Shown here piece by piece: positions 50,559-59,320 of a stretch of 64,000 bases of DNA. Numbering within the stretch: the stretch's first letter is position 1; each line of letters begins with the position of its first letter. The DNA is from HXMU1420-2 sp017643305. Lineage in GTDB: Bacteria; Pseudomonadota; Alphaproteobacteria; Rhodobacterales; Rhodobacteraceae. Below the pieces are notes generated by a model. The model ran no database searches, had not been told where the DNA came from, and saw only the letters and a list, made by a program, of their open reading frames with translations. The position numbers and the translations under genes are program-made. Location of the stretch: positions 3,596,001 through 3,660,000 of the forward strand of contig OZ244249.1 of the NCBI GenBank assembly GCA_965217135.1, read 5' to 3'.

Positions 50559-51723
50559 CGCCGGAGAAGCTTCTTGGCGCGGGGTCAATCACTACCACCT
50601 GGTTATTCTGGATCGTTGCAACTGCGAGGCCGCGCTCGTTCGTGCCGTCCGAGCGCAGGCGGAATATCCCACTAACGCCCTGGAAGCCGGCCCCTTGTGT
50701 CAGGGCGGCCCCGCTGAGGGCGTCGGCGCGTCCGGCCCCGACCAGCGCGCCGATCGCGGCGATACCGTCATAGGCCAGCCCACCAATGGGATGCGGGACG
50801 CCACCATAAGCGGCACCATAGCGGCTACTGAATTGCTGCGCTGCGCTGGGGTCCGGCAGGGCAAACCAGCCGCCCTGGACGCCGGGCAGCTCCAGCGTTT
50901 GGGGTGGGATATCCCAACGAGTCAGGCCGATATACTGCACAGTTTCCCGCGACACGCCGCTTTCTGGCAGCAGCTGGGAGAACAGTGGCAGCGCGCCTGC
51001 GGTGGTTGCGGTCAGAAAGAGCGCGTCCGCACCAGCAGAGGCGACCGTATCACGCACACGCGGGACAGCGTCGATGACGCCCTGCTGGGACAAATCGTAA
51101 GACACCGCGCCGCCCAGCTTGGCTGGGGAGCCATTGATAGCGGACTGGATCGCACTTTGACCAGCCACGCCTGCGGCATCGCTGCCGTGAACGACCACGA
51201 TATTGGCCTTGCCCTGGGCTGCCGCATAACGTGTCAATCGGTTGGCGGTATTGGCAAAGGTCGGGCCAAGGATGAAGACATTGCCGCCCGCAATGGCCGG
51301 GTTGTTGGAAAAGGCCAGCACGTTGATGTTTTTGCCGCGCACAGCCTTGCCGACCGCGTTGGCGGCTTCTGCATAGACCGGGCCAAGAATGATCTTGGCG
51401 CCTTCACCCACCGCCTGTGTTGCAACGGCAGCGGCCGTGTCCGCGCTGCCTGCCGTGTCGTAGACGCGCAGGTCAATGTTGATGCCCTGAAGGTCGGAAA
51501 TGGCCAAAAGCGCCGCGTTTTCTAGGCTCTGCGCCAGGATCGCGTCACCGGACTGGCCAGAGCCTTTTGGCACCAGCAGGGCCACAGGGATCGGCTTGGA
51601 CGTGTCGATGCTGGGCCCGCCGGAAGAAATGCCACCGGTTTCACAAGCGGCGAGAAAGAGACCGAGCACCAGCAGAAAGCCCATACTGAACGCCTTGCGA
51701 ACAAAGGTGAAAACAGCAAACAT
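50548..51723 (-). CDS. Penicillin-binding protein activator lipoprotein (LppC/LpoA-like)
   Basis: A 391-residue lipoprotein with signal peptide and lipobox LGLFLAAC (Cys27). A periplasmic binding-protein type I fold follows, with VALLVPKGSGQSGDAIL, LGPVYAEAANAVGKAV and ALFLTATTAG. It resembles LpoA-type activators of penicillin-binding proteins, though shorter (no N-terminal TPR part). It is divergent from rsmI, as in many alphaproteobacteria, and its 3' end touches the start of glnD. Confidence 0.85.
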   Translation of the reverse strand: MFAVFTFVRKAFSMGFLLVLGLFLAACETGGISSGGPSIDTSKPIPVALLVPKGSGQSGDAILAQSLENAALLAISDLQGINIDLRVYDTAGSADTAAAVATQAVGEGAKIILGPVYAEAANAVGKAVRGKNINVLAFSNNPAIAGGNVFILGPTFANTANRLTRYAAAQGKANIVVVHGSDAAGVAGQSAIQSAINGSPAKLGGAVSYDLSQQGVIDAVPRVRDTVASAGADALFLTATTAGALPLFSQLLPESGVSRETVQYIGLTRWDIPPQTLELPGVQGGWFALPDPSAAQQFSSRYGAAYGGVPHPIGGLAYDGIAAIGALVGAGRADALSGAALTQGAGFQGVSGIFRLRSDGTNERGLAVATIQNNQVVVIDPAPRSFSGGGS

Positions 51724-51809
51724 GTGAAATGAACTCCCTGCTCCGCCAGCCTGTTTTTCCGGGCTGATACGCGGACCGATAATAAACGTGATACGAGGCG
51801 GGTCCAGTT

Positions 51810-52673
51810 TTGAATCACCAAGTCACCTCTCTTGCGCCTGGCTTGTATCTGGTGTCGACCCCAATTGGAACGGCGCGTGACATAACACTGCGGGCGCTTG
51901 ACACGCTTGCATCGGCGGATGTGCTGGCCGCCGAAGACACACGCAGCCTGCGGCGGTTGATGGATATTCATGGCGTACCCCAGGGGGACCGGCCGCTGCT
52001 GTCCTATCACGATCACAGCGGTGGCAAGGCGCGCGCCAAGCTGCTGGAGGCGCTGGGACAGGGCAAATCGGTCGCTTATGCGTCGGAGGCGGGCACGCCG
52101 CTGATCGCCGATCCGGGCTATGACCTGAGCCGGGAGGCCGCGCAGGCCGGGCATCTGGTGACGGCTGCGCCGGGGGCGAGCGCGGTGCTGACATCTTTGA
52201 CCCTAGCCGGGTTGCCCACCGATACGTTCCTGTTTGCTGGATTTCTGCCCAACGCGGCCAAGGCACGGCAGACGCGACTGCGGGAGCTGGCAGGCATCCC
52301 GGCGACACTTGTGATCTACGAATCGCCCAAACGCGTAACCGCGTCGCTGGCGGACATGGCCGAGGCGTTCGGACCAGATCGCCCCGCTGCGCTTTGCAGG
52401 GAACTGACGAAGAAGTTCGAGGATGTGCGCCGGGGAACATTGGAAGAGCTGAAGGCATCACAGGAAGATACACCCGCGCGTGGGGAAATCGTGATGGTGA
52501 TCGACCGCAGCAGGGGCCAGGTGGTCTCAGAAGAGGAGATCAAGGCTGCACTTGTTAAGGCTATGTTGGAGTTTTCAGTAAAAGATGCGGCTGAGATGGT
52601 TTCGAAGGCGCACGGCATCCCGCGGCGCGCGGCCTATCAGATGGCCTTGGCTTTGGGAAAGGACAGCTCATGA
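51810..52673 (+). CDS. rsmI: 16S rRNA (cytidine(1402)-2'-O)-methyltransferase
   Basis: RsmI methylates C1402 of 16S rRNA. The 287-residue tetrapyrrole-methylase-fold protein has the N-terminal GLYLVSTPIGTARDITLRAL, AAEDTRSLRRL, SEAGTPLIADPGYDL and APGASAVLTSL motifs, with ESPKRV and LCRELTKKFEDVRRG further on. It overlaps yraN by 4 bases and is divergent from the LppC-like gene. Confidence 0.96.
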   Translation: MNHQVTSLAPGLYLVSTPIGTARDITLRALDTLASADVLAAEDTRSLRRLMDIHGVPQGDRPLLSYHDHSGGKARAKLLEALGQGKSVAYASEAGTPLIADPGYDLSREAAQAGHLVTAAPGASAVLTSLTLAGLPTDTFLFAGFLPNAAKARQTRLRELAGIPATLVIYESPKRVTASLADMAEAFGPDRPAALCRELTKKFEDVRRGTLEELKASQEDTPARGEIVMVIDRSRGQVVSEEEIKAALVKAMLEFSVKDAAEMVSKAHGIPRRAAYQMALALGKDSS

Positions 52674-53074
52674 ATGGGGATCGTTTGGTTGAGGATCGCA
52701 TGAATGGGGAACACAAGGTTCGGGGCACCCGCAATGATCTGGCCGGGCGCAGCGCCGAAGATGCCATTGGACGCTGGTATGAAACCATAGGCGCTACGGT
52801 GCAGGACCGCCGTTGGCGCAGCGAGGCTGGTGAAATCGACCTGATCGTGCGCGATGGTCCACAGCTGGTGTTCGTCGAGGTCAAGAAAAGCCGCAGCCAT
52901 GCCGTCGCGCTGGCGCGTCTGTCGGATCGCCAGATGCAGCGGATCTATCGGGCCGGGGCCTGTTATCTGGCGGACAAAGGTACGGATATGGACACTGACA
53001 TTCGCTTTGATGTGGCTTTGGTGGACGGCACCGGCGCGATTGAAATTTTGCAAAACGCCTTTCCTATGTACTGA
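52670..53074 (+). CDS. YraN/UPF0102-family endonuclease-fold protein
   Basis: A 134-residue protein of the restriction-endonuclease-like fold. GRSAEDAIGRWYE, RRWRSEAGEIDLIVRDG and LVFVEVKKSRSH give the E...D...ExK nuclease pattern. The cellular role is unknown. Its ATG lies in the rsmI stop (ATGA); this pairing is conserved widely. Confidence 0.9.
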   Translation: MNGDRLVEDRMNGEHKVRGTRNDLAGRSAEDAIGRWYETIGATVQDRRWRSEAGEIDLIVRDGPQLVFVEVKKSRSHAVALARLSDRQMQRIYRAGACYLADKGTDMDTDIRFDVALVDGTGAIEILQNAFPMY

Positions 53075-53134
53075 ACCGCATTGAACCCCCCTGTCGGCTG
53101 GGCCATGTATCTGTGGTGAGCCAAGGGGACAGTT

Positions 53135-54067
53135 ATGAAAATTGCATTTCAGATGGATCCGATCGGGTCCGTTGACATCAACGCCGACAGTTCTTTCAGA
53201 CTGGCCGAAGAGGCGCAGATGCGAGGGCATCAACTGTTTTTCTACCTGCCGGACAACCTGGCTTACCAGCAGGGGCGCATCACAGCGCGCGGGCAGGACA
53301 TGACAGTGCAGCGGGTTCCCGGTGATCCTGCGGTGTTGGGCAACATGAAAGAGGTCGACCTGCGCGATTTCGATGTGGTCTGGCTGCGCCAAGACCCTCC
53401 TTTTGACATGCATTACATCACCTCTACCCATCTTCTGGACCGGCTCAAACCCGACACCTTGGTGGTAAATGATCCGTTCTGGGTGCGGAATTATCCCGAA
53501 AAGCTATTGGTGCTGGACTTCCCGGACCTGACCCCGCCAACCACGATTGCACGCAACATCGACACCCTGCGCGCGTTCAAAGAAGAACATGGCGATATCA
53601 TCCTCAAACCACTCTACGGCAATGGCGGGGCCGGAGTGTTCAAGCTGAACGCCGAAGACCGAAACCTGAGTTCCCTGCACGAACTGTTCACCGGTTTTTC
53701 GCGTGAGCCGCTGATTGTGCAGAAATACCTGCCTGCCGTCCGCAAGGGCGACAAGCGTGTGATTCTTATAGACGGTGAAGCGGTGGGTGCGATCAACCGC
53801 GTACCGGCCGAAGGCGAAACCCGATCCAACATGCATGTGGGTGGACGGCCTGAAAAGGTCGGCCTGACCGACCGCGATCTGGAAATCTGCGCGACCATCG
53901 GCCCGTTGTTGAAGGAAAAGGGCCAGGTTTTCGTGGGGATCGACGTGATTGGCGACTATCTGACCGAGATCAACGTGACCTCCCCAACCGGCATTCAGGA
54001 ACTGGAGCGGTTCGACGGCGTGAATATCGCAGCCAAGGTCTGGGACGCGATCGAAGCACGGCTATGA
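53135..54067 (+). CDS. gshB: Glutathione synthetase
   Basis: GshB joins gamma-glutamylcysteine and glycine with ATP. The 310-residue ATP-grasp protein starts MKIAFQMDPIGSVDINADSS. It has VWLRQDPPFDMHYIT, the ATP-grasp lysine and glycine loop ILKPLYGNGGAGVFKL, and the C-terminal INVTSPTGIQELERF. Its TGA abuts the stop of the convergent comM remnant with no spacer. Confidence 0.97.
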   Translation: MKIAFQMDPIGSVDINADSSFRLAEEAQMRGHQLFFYLPDNLAYQQGRITARGQDMTVQRVPGDPAVLGNMKEVDLRDFDVVWLRQDPPFDMHYITSTHLLDRLKPDTLVVNDPFWVRNYPEKLLVLDFPDLTPPTTIARNIDTLRAFKEEHGDIILKPLYGNGGAGVFKLNAEDRNLSSLHELFTGFSREPLIVQKYLPAVRKGDKRVILIDGEAVGAINRVPAEGETRSNMHVGGRPEKVGLTDRDLEICATIGPLLKEKGQVFVGIDVIGDYLTEINVTSPTGIQELERFDGVNIAAKVWDAIEARL

Positions 54068-55581
54068 TCAGGCAGCTACTGTCTGGGCCAGCCGGAAGCT
54101 GAGCGCTTCGGCCACATGCGGACGGCGGACGTCAACCGCCCCGTCGAGATCAGCAATCGTGCGGGCCACGCGAAGGACACGGTGATAGCCGCGCGCGGAC
54201 AGGCCGAACCGTTCGGCGGCCTGCGCGAGGATTTTGGCACCTTCTGCGTCAGGCGTGGCAATATCCTCCAACACTTCGCCTTCAGCATCTGCGTTCTGGT
54301 GCAGGTCGGTATGGTCGGCAAAGCGTCGGTCTTGTACGGCACGCGCGGCGGCCACCCGCGCTGCGACTTCGCAGGAACCGTCGCCACTGTGTGGCAAGTC
54401 GAGATCGGCAAAGCCAACGGGCGGCACCTCCAACCGCAAATCGAACCGGTCCATGAGCGGGCCGGAGATACGACCAAGGTAATCCTGCCCACAGGCCGGT
54501 ACGCGGGAGCAGGCACGGGCCGGGTCGGCCAAATGACCACAACGGCAGGGATTGGCGGCAGCCATCAACATGAACCGGCACGGGTAGCGAACATGCGCAT
54601 TGGCGCGGGCCACCATGACTTCGCCTGTTTCGACGGGCTGGCGCAAGTTTTTAGCACGGTGCGTGGGAATTCCGGGAATTCATCCATGAACAGCACACCA
54701 TTATGGGCCAGCGAAATTTCCCCCGGCTTTGCCCCGCGCCCGCCTCCGACGATGGCCGCCGTAGAGGCGGTGTGGTGCGGTTGCCGGAAGGGGCGGGCGC
54801 GGTTGATGCCACCTTCATCCAACAGGCCGCAGAGCGAATGGATCATCGACGTTTCCAACGCCTCCGCCGCACCCAGCGGCGGCAGGATACCGGGCATGCG
54901 CGCGGCCAGCATGGATTTACCCGCACCCGGCGCGCCGATCATAATCATGTGGTGACGCCCGGCGGCCGCGATTTCCATCGCGCGTTTGGCGCGTTCCTGA
55001 CCTTTGACATCGCGTAGGTCGCGGGTGTTGGGAATATCCAGAACTTCCCCCGGCTGTGCGGGGACCAAAGGCGACTGGCCAGTGTAGTGGCGCACAACAT
55101 CAGTCAGGTTGGCGGCGCCGATCACCTGCGTGGCCCCGACCCAGGCCGCTTCTGCACCAGAGACCGCCGGGCAGAGCAGGGTCTGGTCGTTTTCCGCCGC
55201 GGCCATGGCGGCGGGTAGCGCGCCGAGCACCGGCATCAGCTTGCCATCAAGCGACAATTCGCCCAGCGCCACCGTGCCTTCGGAGGCATCATTCGGCACG
55301 ATCTCCAGTGCGGACAGCAAGGCCAGCGCAATGGGCAGGTCGAAATGGCTGCCTTCCTTGGGCAGGTCGGCAGGCGATAGGTTGATTGTGATCCGCTTGG
55401 AAGGCAGCGCGATGGACATGGATGTCAGCGCGCTGCGGATGCGGTCCCGCGCCTCCGATACGGCCTTATCCGGCAGGCCAACGACGGAAAATGCGGGCAT
55501 GCCCGCCGTGACCGCGCATTGCACTTCGACAATACGGGCCTCAACGCCCTGAAACGCTACCGAGTACGCGCGCGCCACCAT
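54068..55581 (-). pseudogene. comM: ComM-like Mg-chelatase-family AAA+ protein, frameshifted
   Basis: The N-terminal frame (from ATG 55581) has the ComM N-domain, Walker A IGAPGAGKSML and Walker B VLFMDEFPEFP. It then goes out of frame after EFPRTVLKT. The C-terminal part continues in another frame, from LRQPVETGEVMVARANAHVR through ANPCRCGHL to the end. One missing T near 54646-54649 (ACTTGCGC where ACTTTGCGC would read on) explains both pieces and restores 504 residues, the normal length. Intact ComM is a helicase for branch migration in natural transformation. The case is a true frameshift or a sequence error. Confidence 0.8.
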
Positions 55582-55637
55582 GAGTTCTCCTGCATCAGCA
55601 CATGGTTAATGGCTACGGCGCAGGAGTTTACGATTGG

Positions 55638-56327
55638 TTAATCCGCGTCGCCGGGCCAAGGGAGTTTCGGCAGATCGATAGGATAGGGATTGTGCTGCAT
55701 GGCTTCGGCGAGGCCCATTTTGCGCCATTCCTTGAAATGTTCGTTGGCCAGCCAAAGGTCACAATAAACGCGCACCATATTGGTCGCCGGCAGGTTGTAA
55801 CCAACGACGCGCGCGGCGACAGGGGCAAAGAAGACATCCGCTGCGGAAATCTCTCCAAAAAGCCAGCCGGAGGATGTGCCCGCCATGGTGCGGGCGTGGG
55901 ACCAGAGCGTGTTCAGCCGCGCCAGATCCTTGCGCACGGCATCTGATGGCTGAAACCCGGAATAGACTGAAAGCAGCTGCATCGGGCAATCACCGCGCAG
56001 CGCGCCAAAGCCAGCAGCCATTTCCGACGCCAGCCAGCGGGCGGTAGCACGTTGGGCCGGGTCGGAGGGCCACAGGCCCGCGTCCGGGTAAAGCTCTGCC
56101 AGGGTTTCGGCGATGGCGACGCTTTCGCCCACGGTCGTGCCATCAGCGGTCTTTATCGCAGGCACCAGACGGGCCGGAGCCACTGGCTTCATGTCCTCCG
56201 ACATGGTGCCGGCATAGAGCCCCACGAGGTTTTCATTGAAAGGAAGGCCAAAGGCCCGAAACAGCAGCCAGCCACGCAAGGACCAGCTTGAATAAAACCT
56301 GTCGGCTATGAAAAGATCGCACGTCAT
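55638..56327 (-). CDS. Glutathione S-transferase family protein
   Basis: A 229-residue protein. The thioredoxin-like N-domain starts MTCDLFIADRFYSSWSLRGW (the SSWS serine is the likely glutathione activator) and has the cis-Pro region ARLVPAI and ESVAIAETLAELYP. An all-helical C-domain follows with GEISAADVFFAPVAAR. Substrate unknown. It is near gshB, as is common in this order. Confidence 0.88.
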   Translation of the reverse strand: MTCDLFIADRFYSSWSLRGWLLFRAFGLPFNENLVGLYAGTMSEDMKPVAPARLVPAIKTADGTTVGESVAIAETLAELYPDAGLWPSDPAQRATARWLASEMAAGFGALRGDCPMQLLSVYSGFQPSDAVRKDLARLNTLWSHARTMAGTSSGWLFGEISAADVFFAPVAARVVGYNLPATNMVRVYCDLWLANEHFKEWRKMGLAEAMQHNPYPIDLPKLPWPGDAD

Positions 56328-56385
56328 GGCGCGACCCTAGAGTGTGGGCAGGGCAACGCAAAACGTTGATTTGTGGCCTATCTCA

Positions 56386-56964
56386 TCACGGCAGGTGATT
56401 GATGCGCACAAGGTCCCAGCCGGTCGGGGTCTTGTGGATTTCGGTGATGGACAGGTTGTGGATCCGGTGGGCGAAAACCTGTTCAGCAGTCAGGTTTTCA
56501 GCGCGCTGCACCTGGGTCAGAATAGCACCGAAATGCGCAACGATAACGAGATCTAGTCCGGTATGGATTTCGATCAGCCGGTCAACGGCGGCGCTGACAC
56601 GATTGCTGACCTCATGCCAGCTTTCCCCACCCGGGGCGCGCACGTCTCCAGGGTTTTCCCAGAACGCACGCAGGCGGTCGGGGTCCTGTTCTTCGATTTC
56701 TGCGAACCGGCGCAATTCCCAGTCGCCGAAATGGATTTCGCGGAGGTCTGGTTCATGCGGCAGACGATGGCGACCATTGGCTATGGCATCGGCAGTATCA
56801 GCGGCGCGGATCAGGTCGGACGACACGATCAGCGCGCCGTGTGGCAGAAAATCGGCGACGCGGCCCACAAGGTCGGTATCGCTGAGATCCGCTGGCAGGT
56901 CCGACCAGCCAACCATTGATTTCGCGTGGGTCGGCCCATGCCGGACCAGATGCAAACGTGTCAC
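56386..56964 (-). CDS. Histidine phosphatase-family protein (CobC-like)
   Basis: A 192-residue phosphoglycerate-mutase-like phosphatase: catalytic His in LHLVRHGPTHAK, SSDLIRAADTA, the acid in LREIHFGDWEL and the second His in VIVAHFGAI. Its start overlaps the stop of the cobU-like gene (ATGA), so an alpha-ribazole-phosphatase role in cobalamin assembly is likely but inferred from context. Confidence 0.8.
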   Translation of the reverse strand: MTRLHLVRHGPTHAKSMVGWSDLPADLSDTDLVGRVADFLPHGALIVSSDLIRAADTADAIANGRHRLPHEPDLREIHFGDWELRRFAEIEEQDPDRLRAFWENPGDVRAPGGESWHEVSNRVSAAVDRLIEIHTGLDLVIVAHFGAILTQVQRAENLTAEQVFAHRIHNLSITEIHKTPTGWDLVRINHLP

Positions 56965-57485
56965 GACGCGCCCCCTTTCAAGATATTCGGTAGCCCAGCC
57001 ACCACATGCACCACGGTATCAGCCTGTTGTGCAAGCAGGATGTTCAGCCGGCCTTGTGCTTCCCGAAACTGGCGGGCAAGCCGGTTTTCAGGGACGATGC
57101 CCTGTCCCACCTCGTTTGAGACGACGATCACATCCGCCGCGCATTGCTCCAGCGCCAGAAGCAGGGCGGATTGTTCAGCGGGCAGGTTCGACTCGGCCAG
57201 AAGATGGTTGGTCAGCCACATGGTGGCGCAATCGAGCAGGCAGACCTGACCGGGCTGCAATATACTCAGGCGTTTCGCAGCGTCCAGCGGTGCCTCAATC
57301 GTGTGCCAGCCTGTACCGCGTCGGTCTGTGTGAGTGCGGATCTTGGCGTGCATTTCGTCGTCGAACGCCTGCGCAGTGGCCATGTAAACGCGGGCGCCGC
57401 CATGGGCCAGCGCGACCATTTCCGCATAGGCGGATTTCCCAGATGCTGCACCACCGAGCACGAATGTGAAACCCGATCCGGACAT
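56961..57485 (-). CDS. cobU: Adenosylcobinamide kinase/adenosylcobinamide-phosphate guanylyltransferase
   Basis: CobU/CobP activates cobinamide for nucleotide-loop assembly of vitamin B12. The 174-residue product has Walker A VLGGAASGKSAYAE, the kinase/GTP region ARVYMATAQAFDDEM with HTDRRGTGW, LLDCATMWLTNHL and the conserved VSNEVGQGIVPENRLAR. The start is ATG 57483-57485. It is divergent from rpoHII. Confidence 0.95.
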   Translation of the reverse strand: MSGSGFTFVLGGAASGKSAYAEMVALAHGGARVYMATAQAFDDEMHAKIRTHTDRRGTGWHTIEAPLDAAKRLSILQPGQVCLLDCATMWLTNHLLAESNLPAEQSALLLALEQCAADVIVVSNEVGQGIVPENRLARQFREAQGRLNILLAQQADTVVHVVAGLPNILKGGAS

Positions 57486-57499
57486 TTCCACCCCTAAAC

Positions 57500-57529
57500 T
57501 GATCCGACTGACAGCTTTGTCCGTAACTA
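57500..57529 (+). promoter_or_regulatory. Sigma-E (RpoE-ChrR type) promoter candidate of rpoHII
   Basis: TGATCC (57500-57505), 18 bases, then TAACTA (57524-57529). The TGATCC -35 element with this spacing is the form known from Rhodobacter sphaeroides RpoE promoters, where rpoHII is part of the singlet-oxygen response. The -10 start point is about 55 bases before the ATG of rpoHII at 57584. Confidence 0.6.
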
Positions 57530-57583
57530 TGGGTAAGTGCAAGACGGCCGCGAAGGCCGATAGATACCAGCGGAGGGTGAATC

Positions 57584-58462
57584 ATGGTAAACGACGGAAA
57601 CACTTCTTCCACGATGTCGCGCCAGGCAATGAAGGCCGAACTGCTTGATGCGGAAACCGAATTGGAGCTCGCACGCGCCTGGAGAGACCACCGGGACGAA
57701 GCCGCTCTGCACCGGTTGATTACTGCATACATGCGTCTCGCCATCTCTATGGCTTCCAAATTCCGCCGGTACGGCGCGCCGATGAATGACCTGATCCAGG
57801 AGGCTGGTTTGGGCCTCATGAAAGCTGCAGAAAAATTTGACCCGGATCGGGGTGTGCGGTTTTCCACCTACGCGGTTTGGTGGATCAAAGCGTCGATACA
57901 GGATTACGTGATGCGGAACTGGTCGATGGTGCGGACCGGATCGACATCTTCGCAAAAGTCGCTGTTCTTCAACCTCAAGCGTGTGCAGGCGAGGCTGGAG
58001 CGCGAAGCGATGGCGTCTGGTATGGAACTGGACGGACATCAGCTGAGGGAGATGATTTCGTCCGAGATCGGTGTGCCGCTGCGGGATGTGGAGATGATGG
58101 AAGGCCGGCTAAGCGGCTCTGACATGTCGCTGAATGCCACCCAGACAACTGATGAAGATGGTCGCGAATGGATCGACACGCTGGAAGATGGCAGCGCGCA
58201 GGCATCCGAGCTGTACGAGGAACAACACGACCAGGAACAGCTGGCATCGTGGCTACGGGCCGCGATGGACACGCTGCCGGAACGCGAACGGTTCATTGTG
58301 CGTGAACGCAAGCTGCGCGACGTTCCACGGACGCTGGAAAGTCTTGGGGCGGAGCTGAAATTGTCCAAGGAACGGGTGCGGCAGCTGGAGGCCACGGCGT
58401 TCAAGAAAATGCGCAAGAGCCTTGAAGGACAGTCCCGCGAGGTGCACATGCTGCTGGCATGA
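57584..58462 (+). CDS. rpoH2: RNA polymerase sigma-32 family factor (RpoHII type)
   Basis: A 292-residue alternative sigma factor. Region 2 has DLIQEAGLGLMKAAEKFDP and RFSTYAVWWIKASIQDYV. The RpoH-box-like QKSLFFNLKR marks it as a heat-shock-type sigma. Region 4 has ERERFIVRERKLRDV and LSKERVRQLEATAFKKM. In Rhodobacter, RpoHII serves singlet-oxygen and general stress responses. The start is ATG 57584 with GGAGGG before it. The TGATCC-N18-TAACTA promoter supports the RpoHII assignment. It overlaps the chaN-like gene by 4 bases. Confidence 0.88.
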   Translation: MVNDGNTSSTMSRQAMKAELLDAETELELARAWRDHRDEAALHRLITAYMRLAISMASKFRRYGAPMNDLIQEAGLGLMKAAEKFDPDRGVRFSTYAVWWIKASIQDYVMRNWSMVRTGSTSSQKSLFFNLKRVQARLEREAMASGMELDGHQLREMISSEIGVPLRDVEMMEGRLSGSDMSLNATQTTDEDGREWIDTLEDGSAQASELYEEQHDQEQLASWLRAAMDTLPERERFIVRERKLRDVPRTLESLGAELKLSKERVRQLEATAFKKMRKSLEGQSREVHMLLA

Positions 58463-59256
58463 AGCCGTTTGCAGCTGCCTTTACCGCGTCAATGATGTGT
58501 TGCACGTCTGCGCTGGCAGACGTGCCCTCACTGGCAGTTGATGCAAATATTGTGTTTCTGGGGGAGGTGCATGACAACCCCAACCACCACGAAACACAGG
58601 CAGACTGGATTGCTGCCCTGCAACCAGCCGCTTTGGTTTTTGAGATGATAGCGCCGGACGTGGCATCGGGATTGTCGGCAGCGGACCGGGCAGATTCCGA
58701 AACACTGGGAAAAGCGCTCGGATGGGCTGGGTCGGGCTGGCCTGATTTTGCGATGTACGCGCCGCTGTTTTCTTCCGCGCCTAATGCGCGGATCTACGGG
58801 GCTGCCGTGCCGCGTAGCATGGCCCGGCAGATCCTGTCTGATGGGTTGAGTGGTGCCATGACGTTAGAAGATCGGCAGCGGTTCGGTTTGGAGCGCGATC
58901 TTCCAGCAGCGCAGCAGGCCGCGAGGGAGGCCCACCAGATGGCCGCGCATTGCGACGCGCTGCCCGAAGATTTAATGCCTGGCATGGTGCTCATCCAACG
59001 GGTGCGGGACGCATGGCTGGCCCAGCAAGCGTTGGCTGCGTTGCAGGACACAGGCGGGCCGGTTGTGGTAATCACTGGCAATGGCCATGCGCGCCGGGAC
59101 TGGGGCGCACCGGCAGCAATTGCGCAGGCGGATACGACCGTGGCGGTCTATGCGCTTGGGCAGTCCGAAGACGGGGCCGCGCAGTCAGGCGCGTTCGATC
59201 ACATGGTAGATGCGCCTGCTGCGGAACGGCCAGACCCGTGCGCAGCATTCAAGTAG
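58459..59256 (+). CDS. ChaN-family haem/iron-linked exported protein
   Basis: A 265-residue protein with a signal peptide (MKPFAAAFTASMMCCTSALA). It has the ChaN/TIKI-fold signature VFLGEVHDNPNHHETQ, LVFEMIAP and a C-terminal ITGNGHARRDWG. Family members bind haem in the envelope. It is translationally coupled to rpoHII, which suggests stress-linked expression. Confidence 0.85.
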   Translation: MKPFAAAFTASMMCCTSALADVPSLAVDANIVFLGEVHDNPNHHETQADWIAALQPAALVFEMIAPDVASGLSAADRADSETLGKALGWAGSGWPDFAMYAPLFSSAPNARIYGAAVPRSMARQILSDGLSGAMTLEDRQRFGLERDLPAAQQAAREAHQMAAHCDALPEDLMPGMVLIQRVRDAWLAQQALAALQDTGGPVVVITGNGHARRDWGAPAAIAQADTTVAVYALGQSEDGAAQSGAFDHMVDAPAAERPDPCAAFK

Positions 59257-59320
59257 ACACTCTGGCAGTTCGCGCGCTCGCATCCTATGGTCAGTGAAAC
59301 ACTCTGACTGGGGCAGGACC

